Shown here piece after piece: positions 24,084 through 44,611 of a stretch of DNA of 55,000 nt. Where the stretch lies: assembly GCA_012295275.1 (NCBI GenBank), contig CM022676.1, positions 5,441,187 through 5,496,186 on the forward strand, given 5' to 3'. The stretch comes from Chrysomallon squamiferum (Eukaryota; Mollusca; Gastropoda; Neomphalida; Peltospiridae). The position numbers were made by a program, and so were the translations under genes. Position 1 is the first letter of the stretch, and each line of letters begins with the position of its first letter. The notes beneath the pieces are model-generated. The model searched no databases and was not told the origin of the DNA. It worked only from the letters and a program-made list of their open reading frames with translations.

Positions 24084-27000
24084 ATGGCGTCCATAGACGT
24101 GGAGGATGAAAATATTTTGACAACAATTTTTAAAGATTCCTTTCCAGGTAATTAATAACACTGCAACATCATGTCAGCAGTCAAAATATATAAAAATAAA
24201 TATTTTTTTTTGGTTGATAATAAAATGTCATTTTTTAAAATTTAATGAAACAATTAGTTAACCTTAAACAGTTAAAATAAAAATTAGAGGTAATCTTCAC
24301 TCGGTCACTGATTTATAAATTCAAGTAAGGATTGTTTCTGGAATTTTACTAAGATTTGTTCTTTTGATTCTAAAAAAAATATAAAAAATGCCATGGAAAT
24401 AATAAAACTATATTTTTGGACTGACATTTCAACTAGTTTTATCTATCATTCTATGTTTCTCCTTTATTTTCATTCAAGGGAGGTAAGTAGATTGTTCGGA
24501 AACTGACACATTATATTATTTTTTATTATGTCTTCATTAGCAGAAGTTCCTCATTGAATATTTACGTATAAATTTTTACAGTAAATGTCTCTGTTGAAGT
24601 ATAATGTCAAAATTTGATAATCCGAATACTGAGAAAAAAGAAAAATCCCTGCCTTCTCATTTATCTCCCTTGTTTAAAAAAACCCAAAAAAAAAAAAAAA
24701 AAACAACAACAAAAACAAAAAACAATGAGCAGGTATTAGTCCTTTATATTAAAAAGAACAAATCGCAGCATAATTTGAAGGAATAACTCTTATTTTAATA
24801 TATGGTCCAAATGCAATAGTAGTAGTAGCAGTAGTAATAATACAAACAGTAGTACTAGTAGTAGTTTCAATATTAATAATAAAGCTTTTTATTTATGTAT
24901 TTCAGAAAGCTGGCAAGAAAATCCAGATTTTCTTCAATATTTAGTGGAACTAAGTTCTTATGGAGTTGAAAAGCTTGGTATGTATATAATTATATATATA
25001 TGATATTGTTTAATCATTCATAACAATAGTCTGAATGGAAATTAATAAAACAAAAAATAAAATAAAATAAACTGACAAATGTTTTATTTCATTTCTCTAG
25101 AAACATCTGACTGGCTGCAGAACAAATTTAATATTTTATTTTATTATTATCTTCTTTTTTTTTATGCCTTTATCAATTTATTCTAATCATGCAAATACAG
25201 TTAATATTAAACAAGGTAGATTTATCAGATAGCACAAGAAAATGCTGAAAAGTAAATATCTATCTATCTATTTATTTATTTATTTATATGTATATGTGTT
25301 TATTTTATTTTATTTTAATTTATTTTAATTACTTATTTATTTGTTTGGTTGTTTATAATTTATTTTGTTCTTTATTTTATTTTATTTTATTTATTTATAT
25401 TGTTTATTTTATTTATTTTTATCTTTCTTTATTTATCTAATTATTAATTTGTCTTTTTATAGTGTCTTTCTTTCTTTCTGTTTCTTTCTTTTTCTTTCAT
25501 TCTCTGTTTCTTTCTTTCTTTCTTTCATTCTCTCTTTCTCTGTTTCTTTCTTTCTTTCTCTCTTTCTTTCTTTAGTGAGCTATGTTGTTTACATATTCAT
25601 TTGTTTGTTTATTTTTGTTCATTAGCAAGGGAACCAGACCGACTTGCTGAAGAAAGTGGCCAGGTTTTGGAAGAAACTCAGGATTTGGCGTTTCACAACT
25701 ACACCACTTTCATACAGACAGCAGACTGCTCAAAAGAAATATTCCAAGATGTCTGTTTTCATTATTATTGTTATTTTTATTAACAATATTGTTGCAGTTA
25801 TTAAAAGTATTATTATTAGAAAAATGATTAATATTAATATTGTTGTTGCAGTTATTAATAACGTTATTGTTATTATTTTTATCTTTATCATCATCATTAT
25901 TGATGTTTTTATTATTAATAATAATATTATTATTATTATTGTTGTTGTTATTATTATTAATGTTACTGTTATTAATGTATTTTATTGTAATTTGAAATTA
26001 TTATTTCATAATTATTTTTTTTAAATTATATAGTATATTAATATTATCATAATTGTTTTTTATATATATTATTATTAAGATGGTATTTTTAAAATATTAG
26101 ATTTATGTTTTGTTCTTCATTTTGTTGAATCGTTATGGTTCCCCACACTAACATAGTATTGCAACAAATTTAGATTAAAAACAAAAGAAAAACAATTTTC
26201 AAAACAATTTCAAAAATTATTTGTTTCAGTATTAACTAATTATTTCAAAATGTTTTTCTTTCACATTACAGTTCCAGATAATAGAGAAACATTTGGATAA
26301 TGTTTTAGAAAAACTTCCACCATTTGCAGAAGAATGCAACAGTGTGGTGAAAAAAGCCCAAGAAATAAGTTCAAGGTAGGTAACTCTAATTTAAAAAGAA
26401 AGAAAACACTTTACTGCTTAAAATAATGAAAGCAAATACATTCTGATACACAAAACAGACGTCAACAGTTTCTGTCAATCTACAGTTAATCCACCATAAA
26501 TAAATTATCTAGTATCTTTTAGAAACAATTTTATTCAATGTAAGTAACTCCTCATTTTTTATTTTTTTAAAAATTATAATATATAGACAAAAAAAAAAAA
26601 TAAAAAAGAAGTGATTATCAATCCTGAACCCATAGTATACACACAGAAAAGATTCTAATTTTATTTACCCAATACCTCTCTATTCATTTGTTTTATTCAC
26701 TTTATTCGTCTATTCATCGTTTTATTCACTTTATTCGTCTATTCATTGTTTTATTCACTTTATTCGTCTGTGCATCAAGTCGCCAGATGAACACGTTGAC
26801 GCTGCAGCGACACACGCAGCTGTTGGAGATCCTTGAGATGCCGCAGTTGATGGACACGTGCGTGAGAAACGGTTATTACGAAGAAGCTCTCGAACTTGCG
26901 GCCCACGTGAAGAGACTGGAGAAAAAACTGGCACACATTCCAGTTATAATGGTGAGAGAAAAATAATTTATTTATTCCCGTTACAAAAACACGAGAGTCC

Positions 27001-29707
27001 TTTGTACAGTTAATTGTGTTCTTTTTGGTACTTAATGGCTGTTTCAAATATATTTTTCAAAATTTAGTGAAGTCGGTTTGTTCGTAGGGACAGTTTTTTT
27101 TATTTCTCTCTCACTCAGTCAATCTTTTGCTCATTGTTTTCTCTCTGTGTCCCTCTGTGTAATTTAATCAATTTCTGTCTGTCTGCCTCTTTTTCTCTCT
27201 CTATATATCTATCTCATTGTCTGCAACGTTTTATTTATATTTTCATACATTAATATTTTAAAATAGTTACATTTTTCAGAGCATTTTCTGTCTCTGACTC
27301 TTTCACTGTCTCTTTCTCTCTTTCTCTGTATCTCATTTATTCTTGATGCAGTGACACTCATTTTGTTGCTTTTAAAATACTGTTACGTTTTTTTCAGGGT
27401 ATTGTCAATGACATTAAGAATTCTACTCAGCTAATGCTGAACGAGCTTATACAGCAGCTAAGGACCAACATACAGCTGCCTGCATGCCTTCGTGTGATTG
27501 GCTATCTTCGACAAATGGACGTCTTCACAGAGGCGGAGCTTAGAATCAAATTTCTTCAGGTTTTCCTAATTATCATAATTTATTACTATCCAATGATTTT
27601 TGGTTACATTAGATTTATGGAAATACTGGTATTGATGTGATGGATTGACTTTGTGTTTGAAGTAAAATTAAAAAACAATGAAGGACTACTCATTTTTATA
27701 TTTATTCTTTGATTATATATTTGAAATTGATTACTAAATATTTTCACAAACATTTGACATTTTTAAGAATTACCAAAAATAATTTTATTTAAAAAATACA
27801 CACATTATTACTGTTTATTTTGAAAAAATTTATTCTTAATGTCAACCTATACTTTTCATTTTTACCTGTTTTTAAAATAAATTTAAAACGTTCCATCCCA
27901 GGTATGTAGAATGTTACAGAATTTCTGAAACTGAAAATAATTGTGTGACCTTTCTTTTTCTTTCTCAAGGCCAGAGACTCATGGTTCCAGAATATTCTTA
28001 ATGCTATACCACAAAACGATGGTAAAATAATTTTATTATTAAGTTTATTAAAAGATTAACCATTATATATATATTGTTTTTTTCTCTGAGTCTCTCTCTG
28101 TCTGTCTGTCTCAATTCAACTGAAATCAATAACATGCACATTCATAAAAGAAAAATGCAATCAGTCAATTAACAAATACATGCACTTTCAGTGTGAAAAT
28201 AAATAACAAATAATGTGTCATATATATATATATATATATATATATATTTCATTGAAGTATGTAATTAATCTTAAAATTCACGTTTTACATTTTAACTTAA
28301 TAAAAAAAATAATAATATAAAAAAATATATATATTAAAAAAATTAAGTATTTAATTAAATTCTTTTACTTTTATCAAATACATTTTGTCGACAAATAAAA
28401 CTTTATGAGTAAATATAAATAAAAATAATAATAAAAAAATCCCAATATTATGGAATGTTATATTATGAAACAGTATTACAGAATATTTATTTTCATATCA
28501 TAAGACTTCGTTATTTTCTTTTCTTACTGCAGCCTATGTTCACATTACAAAGACAATTGAGGCGAGCAGAGTACATCTGTTTGACATTATCACTCAGTAC
28601 AGAGCCATTTTTTCTGACGAGGATCCGTTGCTAAGCGTCTCCCATGACGATGCCATCAACGAGACTGCGCTGTTTCATGGATGGGTGGTCAGAAAGGTAT
28701 CGTTTATAAATTATCATTATTATTAATAAATATTAGTGTGTAAAAATTAGACAGGTATCATTTATGAATTATTGTTAAAAAATGAGTTTGTGGTTAAAAA
28801 GATAGTATTTATAAACTATTAATAAAAATTAGTCGTGAATTTTTATGTAAATGACAATATAAATTTTTGTGATGGGTATGCATGCATGTATATATGTGTA
28901 TGGATATATACATTTGTATGGATTTATGAATGTAACTATGATCAGTGTGTGTGTTTGGGTTTGGATGCATGTTTTGTGTGTATATATAGGTATCGCTGTA
29001 TTTGTACTTGAGAACAAAAATTACTGATAATAGTAATAGTAACAGTAACAGTGTCACCAAAGTATCTAATCTCTGTCAGATTTCTGCACCTCATTATAAC
29101 CAAATACTCCAAAAAGCAAAAAAAAAATATCTAAGTTCAATTAAACTTCCATTTTGTTTCTTTTTCTTCTTCAGTTTTATCAGTTCTTGAACACTCTAGA
29201 AAGTGATCTGCGGCGAGGGGTTGGGGGACGTCTCGACTCCTTGCTTGGACAGTGTATGTACTTTGGTTTATCGTTTAGTCGAGTCGGAGCAGACTTTCGT
29301 GCCTTGGTGGCTCCAGTTTTCCAGAGGGCTGCGCTGACATATTTTGAAGCTGCCCTTTCAGAGGCCAACAAAAAGTTAGTGGAGTTTTTTTTTTTTTTTT
29401 TTTAATTTAATTTAAATAAATCTTGATTTTTTGTCAAAATTGAATTTTTGTTGGGAGAATGGGTGTTGTAAACTAGCAGTGGTTTTTGTTTGAAAATGTG
29501 TTTCAGTTGTTTGATAATAGATGTTTGTATGTGTGATGGCTTATGTGTGTGCTTACATGTGTATTTATATAATGTATGTAAATGTGTGTCCCAGTAAAAA
29601 AAAAAAGGAGAGAGAGTGAGTGTGTGTGAGAGAGAGAGACAGAGAGTGTGTGAGAGAGATAGAGAGTAAGAGAAAGAGACAGAGTGAGAGAGAGACAGAG
29701 AGTGAGA

Positions 29708-29741
<34 letters not shown>

Positions 29742-29876
29742 CTGGAACATTTTTATGAGTTAACAAATGATTATTTCAGTTTTGAAGAAAACATGAAATC
29801 GTACAACTTGCTTGGAGTTACTGGTACAAGTGGGGCTGCTGCTGCATTTGGTTCCATTTCTCAGGTAAAATTTTAT

Positions 29877-29921
<45 letters not shown>

Positions 29922-30003
29922 GATATAGAAATACATGCATATAAACACAAACACAGGTGTGAATATCAGTTTCAATCATGCACACTCATACAAATAAACA
30001 CAT

Positions 30004-30055
<52 letters not shown>

Positions 30056-31529
30056 ACAGATACATATCTATATAAATATATAAATTATATATTTAGACTG
30101 ATGTATATTGATAAAATAAATATTTCTGTTTAACAGACAGGTCAGATTTATCCACCCTCAGTTCTGCTGGACTTTTACCCACTGGCAGCCTACTGTAACC
30201 ACGTTCTCTCCGCGTTCAATGAACTGCGACTGTGCGCCCCTGTTAACTTGGCCTGTTTTGTCGCTGGAGCCCTGGAGAGGTCACTCCTAGAGGTCAACAG
30301 GGTGATTTTGGCATTTTTCAGGTAGAGAGATTTTTACCCGATTAAAATTGCAAGTGTCTGTTTTTCGAACATCTTTGAATATTGTGGGTTTTAAAATTCA
30401 GATTGTTCTGGAAAAAGAATGTATAAATTTATGTCCATAGCTGAAAAGTGCTTAAATTTCAGAGTAAATAAAAATAAAAATAAATTAAATTAAATATCTG
30501 AGTGTAGTTGTGTGTAATTTTTAGTAAGTAAAAGTAAAATAAAATAAAAAGTTTACAGTGATGTAATATTTTTGGAGATGAAATCAGTCTTATCCCCTGT
30601 GGCGTTGAGTTAAAATCTTCAAAATTTGTCCTGAAAACATTTTTTTAATAGTTCTGGAAATATTTTGAAAAATTTCATATTTTCAGTTGTCAGAATAATG
30701 AACTTTCTGTTAAATATTCAGACTGTTTGTTACAGATAAAAAAAAAAAATCATTGTAGAAATATATTTTGACTATTTGCTTTAGATATATATTTTTACAT
30801 ATTTTAATTCTTTTATCCAGAGCTGAAGAAACGACTTTCAACGATCAAGAGAAAGACCAGTTTGGACAGTTCTGTGCAACGTATGTCACTGATCTGTTAC
30901 CATACATGAACAAATGTCTTCAGGTGTTGTTTCCTCCATCAATGTTGGCAGCATCACTCGGTATCACAGTGTCAGAGATGTCAAAAATGGTATATTGTTT
31001 GTTTTGTTTTTATCCTTTTTTTTTTTTACTTAATTTTTATGTCTCAACTTTAAACCAAAAATAAAATAAAATAAAATAAAATAAATAAATAAATAAATAC
31101 AATATAAAATAAAAAAATATAGTAATAATAATAAAAAAAGATATTACATTTTCCATTGAAATAATTATGAAATACATTTTACTGGAAAAATAATACTTTG
31201 GGGTGGATTAAGTTTAATAAATGTGATAAAAAATTCATTTAGATTCTGTGTAGCCATTTATGAGTTTAAAATTAACAATCCAGATCTGTTAAACAATTAG
31301 TTGTATGGATATGTAGATGATTGTATGTACATATGTATGTGTGTGTGTGTGTGTGTGTGTGTCTGTGTGTATGAAACAGAAACATTCAGACACTAAAAAC
31401 AAAAGCTGTTTTTCTAAAGTATCATTGATATTACTTTTCTCTGTTGGTCTTAATAAAAAAATTCTAAATTTAGTTAAATATTTGGTAAAAATGATATAAC
31501 TTTTTATTTCATTGTTGTATTATTAATAC

Positions 31530-31577
<48 letters not shown>

Positions 31578-32572
31578 GTTATTATTAATTCATTCAGGGT
31601 GTTGTTGGTATGGTTGACTTAAAAGTTGTAATCGGTCAAGTGGAACATCTCATACCTAGAATAGAAGAAGTGCCACGTCCTGTTTCTACAACACCAGCAG
31701 CATCATCTCCATCCACTACAGCTACACCTACTTCACCTATTACAGCTACAGCAGCTACATTGCCGCCATCATCATTTACTACTACAACAGCTGAAACTGT
31801 AACAACAGATGCCAGTGTTCCAAGTTCAGGTCAGACTGAGGTTTCAGTCTCTAAGCAATCAGAGACTCTGGCTCAGCAAACTGGCCAATCAGAAACAATA
31901 ACTCATCAGACTGACCAATCAGAGATGCTGACTCATACTACTAGCCAATCAGAGACATTGACTCAGCAAACTGGCCAGTCAGAAACAATAACTCATCAGA
32001 TTGACCAATCAGAGACATTGACTCATCAGATTGACCAATCAGAGACAATGAATCAGACTCATCAGATTGACCAATCAGAGACATTGACTCATCAAAATCA
32101 AAGGTCTCATCAAACTGGCCAATCAGAGACACTGACTCATCAAACTGGCCAATCAGAGACATTGACTCATCAAACTGACCAATCAGAGTCACTGACTCAT
32201 CAGACTGGCCAATCAGAGACACTGACTCATCAGACAAGCCATTCAGAGACACTAACTCATCAAACTGGCCAATCAGAGGCACTGACTCATCAGACTGGCC
32301 AATCGGATTCTGTGATACAAGAGGTTAATGAAACAACTCTCCAATCAGAACCTTTAGAACAGGAACCTAAAGCAGAATCTGGCCAATCGGAGGCAAGTGA
32401 GGACAACAAAACTGAACAAGGAGAGAGTGATGTAATAGACTTAGACAATTTACCATTTGAAATGAACACTTCACCAGCTTCAGAAGGTGTTTATATTGAT
32501 ACTGGTTTAGCAGAAAGTTTGGCTGCAAACATTTCATTAAGTATGCCATCTCATGAAACCAAACAGGATTAA
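24084..32572 (+). CDS. COG8: COG8, conserved oligomeric Golgi complex subunit 8, 13 exons
   Basis: Exons: 24084-24147, 24906-24977, 25626-25750, 26272-26375, 26780-26951, 27398-27559, 27970-28021, 28533-28696, 29175-29374, 29780-29864, 30137-30321, 30821-30989, 31598-32572. They sum to 2529 nt (842 codons plus TAA) with every phase matching. Diagnostic stretches shared with animal COG8 include [112 protein letters not shown] and [12 protein letters not shown]8 is a lobe-B subunit of the COG tethering complex, which works in retrograde intra-Golgi transport and glycosylation. The start at 24084 (ACAATGG) gives [20 protein letters not shown], matching the human N-terminus; an upstream in-frame ATG at 23943 would add 47 residues. 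The protein is about 230 residues longer than human COG8 (612), entirely through a low-complexity C-terminus. The exon-3 donor GATGTCTGT is weak. Confidence 0.95.
25250..25580. repeat. TTTA/TTTC tetranucleotide field in COG8 intron 2
   Basis: ATTT/TTTA units from about 25255 to 25450 grade into TTTC units to about 25575, just before the exon-3 acceptor. On the coding strand this is one very long polypyrimidine-like tract. The open frame across it (Phe/Leu/Ser) is not a gene. Confidence 0.9.
26680..26779 (+). repeat. Short tandem array forming the COG8 exon-5 acceptor tract, 30 bp period
   Basis: A unit close to TATTCATCGTTTTATTCACT followed by TTATTCGTC occurs just over three times, and the last copy runs directly into GTGCATCAAG|TCGCC, the acceptor of exon 5. 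The copies are almost identical. The pyrimidine tract of this intron is therefore itself a young tandem duplication. Confidence 0.8.
29605..29742. repeat. GA/GTGA-rich microsatellite in COG8 intron 9
   Basis: Impure GA with GAGTGTG and GACAGAGA interruptions, ending about 37 bp before exon 10. Intron 10 then has two (CA)n runs at about 29877-29919 and 30016-30050, and intron 12 an (ATT)n run at about 31535-31590. Confidence 0.92.
31830..32310 (+). repeat. Coding decapeptide repeat in the COG8 C-terminal tail
   Basis: In-frame 30-bp units encode the degenerate decamer [10 protein letters not shown], about 14-15 times, roughly residues 597-755. Most copies keep CCAATCAGAGACA at the DNA level. 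Two units have partial insertions (MNQTHQID and [10 protein letters not shown]). The tail before it is Pro/Thr/Ala/Ser-rich, and after it an acidic stretch ([17 protein letters not shown]) leads to the stop. The reading frame is kept throughout, so the array is translated. It is absent from human COG8. A role is unknown; a disordered, Ser/Thr-rich tail is the simplest reading. Confidence 0.9.
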
Positions 32573-32890
32573 TAGAAGAAAAAAAAATCATTACAATTAG
32601 CAAAAACACTGCACCAAAAAAGAAAAACAGTTCAAGAAGAATAAACTAAATGTTGTTTGTGTGGAAAAAAAAAACCTGTTGATTCGACTGTGCCAGTGAA
32701 TGTAATGTATGTACATTTTGTTGAAACTGTATTAAAGAAAAGTAAATTTTGTATAGTATTTAATGAAAGATTACAAAAATAGAATTATTATTTTTTTTGA
32801 GTTATTTTTCAAAATGTTTTTTTTTTTTTAATTTTGTATAGCTAATGAGGGTTGTTGTTTTTAATGGAATTTCGTCCTTGGTCTAAATTG

Positions 32891-32924
<34 letters not shown>

Positions 32925-33203
32925 TCAGTATTTAGCTCAGTTTAAAATGAAATCTTCTCTATATTGCTCTGGTTTAAACAGGTCTTGGTTTCAGTAGGAA
33001 TTGTGTTATTTCTGTAATGATATTTTATGTAATGGAGGCCATTCGTATGTCAGTTACAGTCATATTTAATTGCTCACTATTGCTGCCAGTTACTGGGATA
33101 ATAATATTGATATGCTTTTGTAACAGAGTTGTTCCACATGTAAATTACTGTGTTGTTATAGAAGAATATTTTTTGATCTATGGAACAGACAGACAGACAG
33201 AAA

Positions 33204-33240
<37 letters not shown>

Positions 33241-33425
33241 GACAGACACACACACACATATATAATAATAACTGAATTTTCCATGAACAAATAAAAAAAA
33301 AAACAAAAAAACCAGCATTGTTTTAAGGAACAAAGGAAAGAAGTAAGTTTTAATAGATAATCTGGTAAAATATTTAAATTTGACATAAAAGATTATAAAT
33401 GGTTGTTGTTAACACTCATGTATTA

Positions 33426-33807
33426 TGTGACCCATCACATGAAAACAGGTCTTAAGTCAAATGTTCAAGTATTGAACTTTAGTCAACTATAGTTGAAGTG
33501 ACACAAACATTTTGGATTTTGTCATTTTGTTCAAAAATGGATTTGTATATACCTTATCTCTTTGATCCAGTGATGGCAATGATAGATATTAATCCTAAAC
33601 TGTGTTTTAGAACACTTATAATAAACAGTTATTTTCTAGATACTTCATTTTTTTGGAGAAAAAGAAAAATGTTTACCAACTTTAATAACTGCCATCATGA
33701 TATTTGGATGCATGACATAATGAAATAAAGTTGGAAGTAAAAAAATGCCCTATGTCTCTAACCAGGGTAAACATGACATAAGACTCGATTCAGTGTGATG
33801 GGTCACA
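33426..33807. mobile_element. MITE-like element with terminal inverted repeats, 382 bp
   Basis: The left end TGTGACCCATCACATGAAAA, continuing CAGGTCTTAAGTCA, is the inverse of the right end at 33774-33807 (TGACATAAGAC..TGTGATGGGTCACA), giving imperfect terminal repeats of about 34 bp. The interior has no transposase frame. A related, inverted and truncated copy sits at 17505-17735. Size, inverted ends and multiplicity fit a non-autonomous DNA transposon. No clear target-site duplication was recognised, so the superfamily is unassigned. Confidence 0.78.
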
Positions 33808-34243
33808 AATATTCCAGTTTGTTTATATATATGGCTGTGACAGTTAACTCATTAAAAGTATTTGTTATTTCAGTATTTGTTACTGTTTGGTTTCAGTAAT
33901 AAAAGGGTTATATTAAAATAAATGTTTTTGTTTTTACTTTAAACTTGAATCTGGCTGTTAGTTCCAGAATGTACCCAGTGACTGAAGTATGAAAGTGCAT
34001 TGTATGTGTTGTCCCCATCTTTGTGAAGGGATGTATAACAGATATTTTCTTGCTAAAAGTAAACATAAAATGGTTATTACAAAACATGCTTATTGAAATT
34101 AAAAAAAATAAAATAAATTAATTGTATGTTGGGAATATCTGTTTTATTCCAACAATGAACATTTAAAACTTAATAATAATAATAATAATAAAAAATTACA
34201 AAATTAGTTAAAATGAGAGAGAGAGATTCTGCATTTTAGATGT

Positions 34244-34252
34244 ACCGGAAGC
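34244..34252. promoter_or_regulatory. ETS/GABP-type site upstream of POLR2H
   Basis: ACCGGAAGC, a canonical ETS/GABP (NRF-2) core, lies about 90 bp before the POLR2H start codon. ETS sites at this distance are common in promoters of animal housekeeping genes. No TATA box is seen. The assignment rests on motif and position alone. Confidence 0.5.
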
Positions 34253-34319
34253 ATTCGTTAAATTTCGGATATTGTCGTTAAACTAGCACTTTTCGATTGA
34301 TCTCTGAAAGAAAAGGTAG

Positions 34320-41228
<6,909 letters not shown>

Positions 41229-44200
41229 GTGAGTCACGTTTTTTAATTTATTCTCAAAAAAAATAAAAAATTTGTATATATTATGTCTTTATTATTTCCG
41301 TTATTTTTAATCCAAGTTTGTTCTGTTATAAGTAATTAAAGGATTTTTTGTTTCAGGTGATTTTGTGGTGATCCTCTTCAAACTTGAGTTAAAATATATA
41401 ATTTGTAAAATATATGCACAATTTTGTGTATAATAATATTAAGTATATAGGTTGTTACGAATCTTGGCTTTTCGAATGGGTGGGTGTGTATTTATATCCT
41501 TGATTCACAGCATACAGATACAGTTTTGGAGTTTATACAAATTTATTCATATACTTGATTCACACACACACACACACACATATATATATACATACAAATA
41601 TCCAACCATTTAAACAGTTTTGAGCTCATGTTGCGACATACATATATGTAGATATATGCCACTGATGCATAATATTTTGTATATATGTGAATGCATAAAA
41701 ATATGTGTAATGCTTTCATAATGAGTGACATCTTGTTTTTTTAATATTTTGTTTATTTATTTTCACCTTCTGAATTTGAAGGGTTAGTCATAATTATTAG
41801 AATAGTTTGTATCTGGCTGTCTGTGTGTCCATTGATCAGTCTGTCTATCAGTTCATATGTCTTCCTATATCTGTCTGTCTGTTTGTCTCTGTGTATGTAT
41901 GAGTGGAAAGGGTTGATATATATTAGTGTGTGTTTTTATTCCATGCTTTATTATCAGTATATGTACAGTTGCTAGTAATGTATGGGTTTTTAATACAGTA
42001 TTGTTCAAGTACATATTTTTTTTATACTTGTGTATGATTGTGTGTCTGTGTGTGTGAGTGTATGTTTCTGTTTATGCATTTTTTCTGTCAGAATATATGT
42101 GTGTTTATGTGCATATGTGTTTGAGTGTGTGTGTGTGTGTTTCTATATGTGTGTATTTTTCTCTGTATGTGCACACACATTTCCATATTTTAATTCATTT
42201 GTTTGTGAGTTGCTGGTATGTTTGTTTCTTTTTTTGGGGGTGAGTTATCATTTTTTATCTTTTACATTTTATGAAATTTATTTATAATAACTTTCAACAG
42301 TAACGAATTTCCCATATTCATTTTTGTAAATTAAAATATGTAAGCTTATGAAAAAATATTTAAAAGTTTTGGTTATAAAATGTTACCAAATTAAAAAAAA
42401 CAAACAAAAAAAAACAGAAACACAGAAAGAATGGATTCCTGTTAGAGGGAAGTAACTCTTCATGTCATGCTGTTAATACAAATTTTTATAAAATAATATA
42501 ATAGCACACAATCTGGTAAAAAAAAAGAAAAAGAAAATATGAAACTAAATCTTTTAAGAAAATAAAAACAGAATTTATGAAAATTCAAATTATCCCCATA
42601 TTTTGTATGCAGAATAATTCTATTGGAAAAATATAATATTATTAACATTTTATTATTTATTTACTATAATATTATTTATATCAGGTGTTAAAAGATATAA
42701 AAATAATATTATTAAAGATAATAGATTGTTGGATACAAAATCTCTTAAATATAAAAAGAACATCATCAGGAATTCTAAATTATGTTTACCTTCTTTGAAA
42801 ACTTTTGCCTTTAAAATGTTATAAATACTAAAATGTTTGTAGATGTCTCTCTGAACTGAAATGGTGAATTATAAAGCATTAATAAACAGAATTTGTGAAT
42901 TCATTACGGGTTAGAGATGTTATAACCTTTACATGACCACCTAGTTTTACATCAGTACAAGATTTATATTTTAAACCTTTTTATTATTATTATTATTATT
43001 ATTTTATATAAAACTGGGAAATTTCAAAATTTGAGCCTTATTAAATTTATCAGTTTGACCAAAATGATTAAGAAATGTAAATTATTTGTAGAGTAATTTA
43101 AAAACTGGGTTTACTGTTAAATTTATCATTTCATTAACATTATCAAATATCTTAAATTATTTATAGTTTCTAAATTGGATATAGTGTTAAATTCTGTTAA
43201 TTTTACCAAATGTTAAAATTATTTATAGTCTAATTTAAAAACTGGATATTCTAGATTAATTTATAGACTGATTTCAATATTGGATGTATTGTTAAATTTA
43301 TCAGTTCCATTAACATTACCAAATATTCTAAATTATTTAAAAACAAATTGGATATAGTATTTAATTTAACAATTTCTTAACATTACCAAATATTCTGCAT
43401 TATTTAAAGACTTGTTTAAAAAGTGTGTAGTTTTAAATTTATAAGTTTCATTAACATTGCCAAATATTCTAAATTTATAGACAAATTTTCAACATTGGTT
43501 ACAATGTTAAATTTATCAATTCCTTTAATATTACCAAAAATTCTAAATTATTTATGAACTAGTTTAAAAGATATGATATTGATATTAAATTTATCTATTA
43601 ACATTACCAAATATACTAAATTACTTATAACCAATATTAATCATTATCAAGTATTTTAAATTAATTACTCATGGACAAATTTCTAAATTTATCAATTTCA
43701 TTAACATACGAAGATTTCAGAATTAAATATCACTATTAATTTTATTCGTTCCATTAATATTATCAAACATTCTAAATTATTTTAAGACTTGTTTCAAAGA
43801 TCAATATTGTTAAATCTATCAACTCCTTTAACATTATTTTAAATTATCTGTGAACAAATTTCAAAACTGGATGTGATTGTTAAAATTATCAGTTCCATTA
43901 AAATTATTCTAAATTATCTATGAACAAATTTCAAAACTGGATGTCACTGTTAAATTTATCAGTTCCATTAAAATTATTCTGAATTATTTTTTGACTGATT
44001 TCAAAACTGTATATCATTGTTAAATTTATCAGCTCTGTTAAAATTATTCTAAATTAGTTTTTGACAAATTTCAAAACTGAATACTGGTGTTTTTTAAAAG
44101 ATTAAAAAGTAAACAAAACCCCTCCTGGACAATGTGTTTTGAATCGGTGAGTCATCTTGTCTGTTTACTGAATCTGACCACAGCTATTCTCAGTGGCTTT

Positions 44201-44568
44201 AGCACATGTAGTGTTTGGATTGGGAAAATAAACAGGTGACCTGATGCTCTTCGCTGTCAGGATAAACGGTGACTAGGATGACAAATTTACCTGTTGAGAT
44301 TAAGGTGCGAAAACAATAGAAAAAGATCACACTCACCTGTCACTTGGTTTTTTTTTTTTTTTTTTTTTTTCTGTGGATGAAGTTTTTAAAAATATGTTTT
44401 TGATTTGTTTGTTGAAGAATGTGTATATTTGAATTTAAACAATAAATAAATGATTAAAGAAAGAAAGGAATAAATAAAATGAATAAAATAAATAAATAAA
44501 TAAAATATCACATAAATAAATAAGTAAATAAATAAATAAAATATTACATAAATAAATAAATAAATAAG

Positions 44569-44611
<43 letters not shown>

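Noticed and set aside
31941-32282. 113-codon minus-strand frame opposite the COG8 tail
   Set aside because: It is the reverse complement of the coding decapeptide repeat; periodicity alone keeps it open.
41358-41363. Possible POLR2H terminal exon at TTTCAG|GTGATT giving an immediate stop
   Set aside because: It would remove the conserved C-terminal part of RPB8; a distant exon is more plausible.
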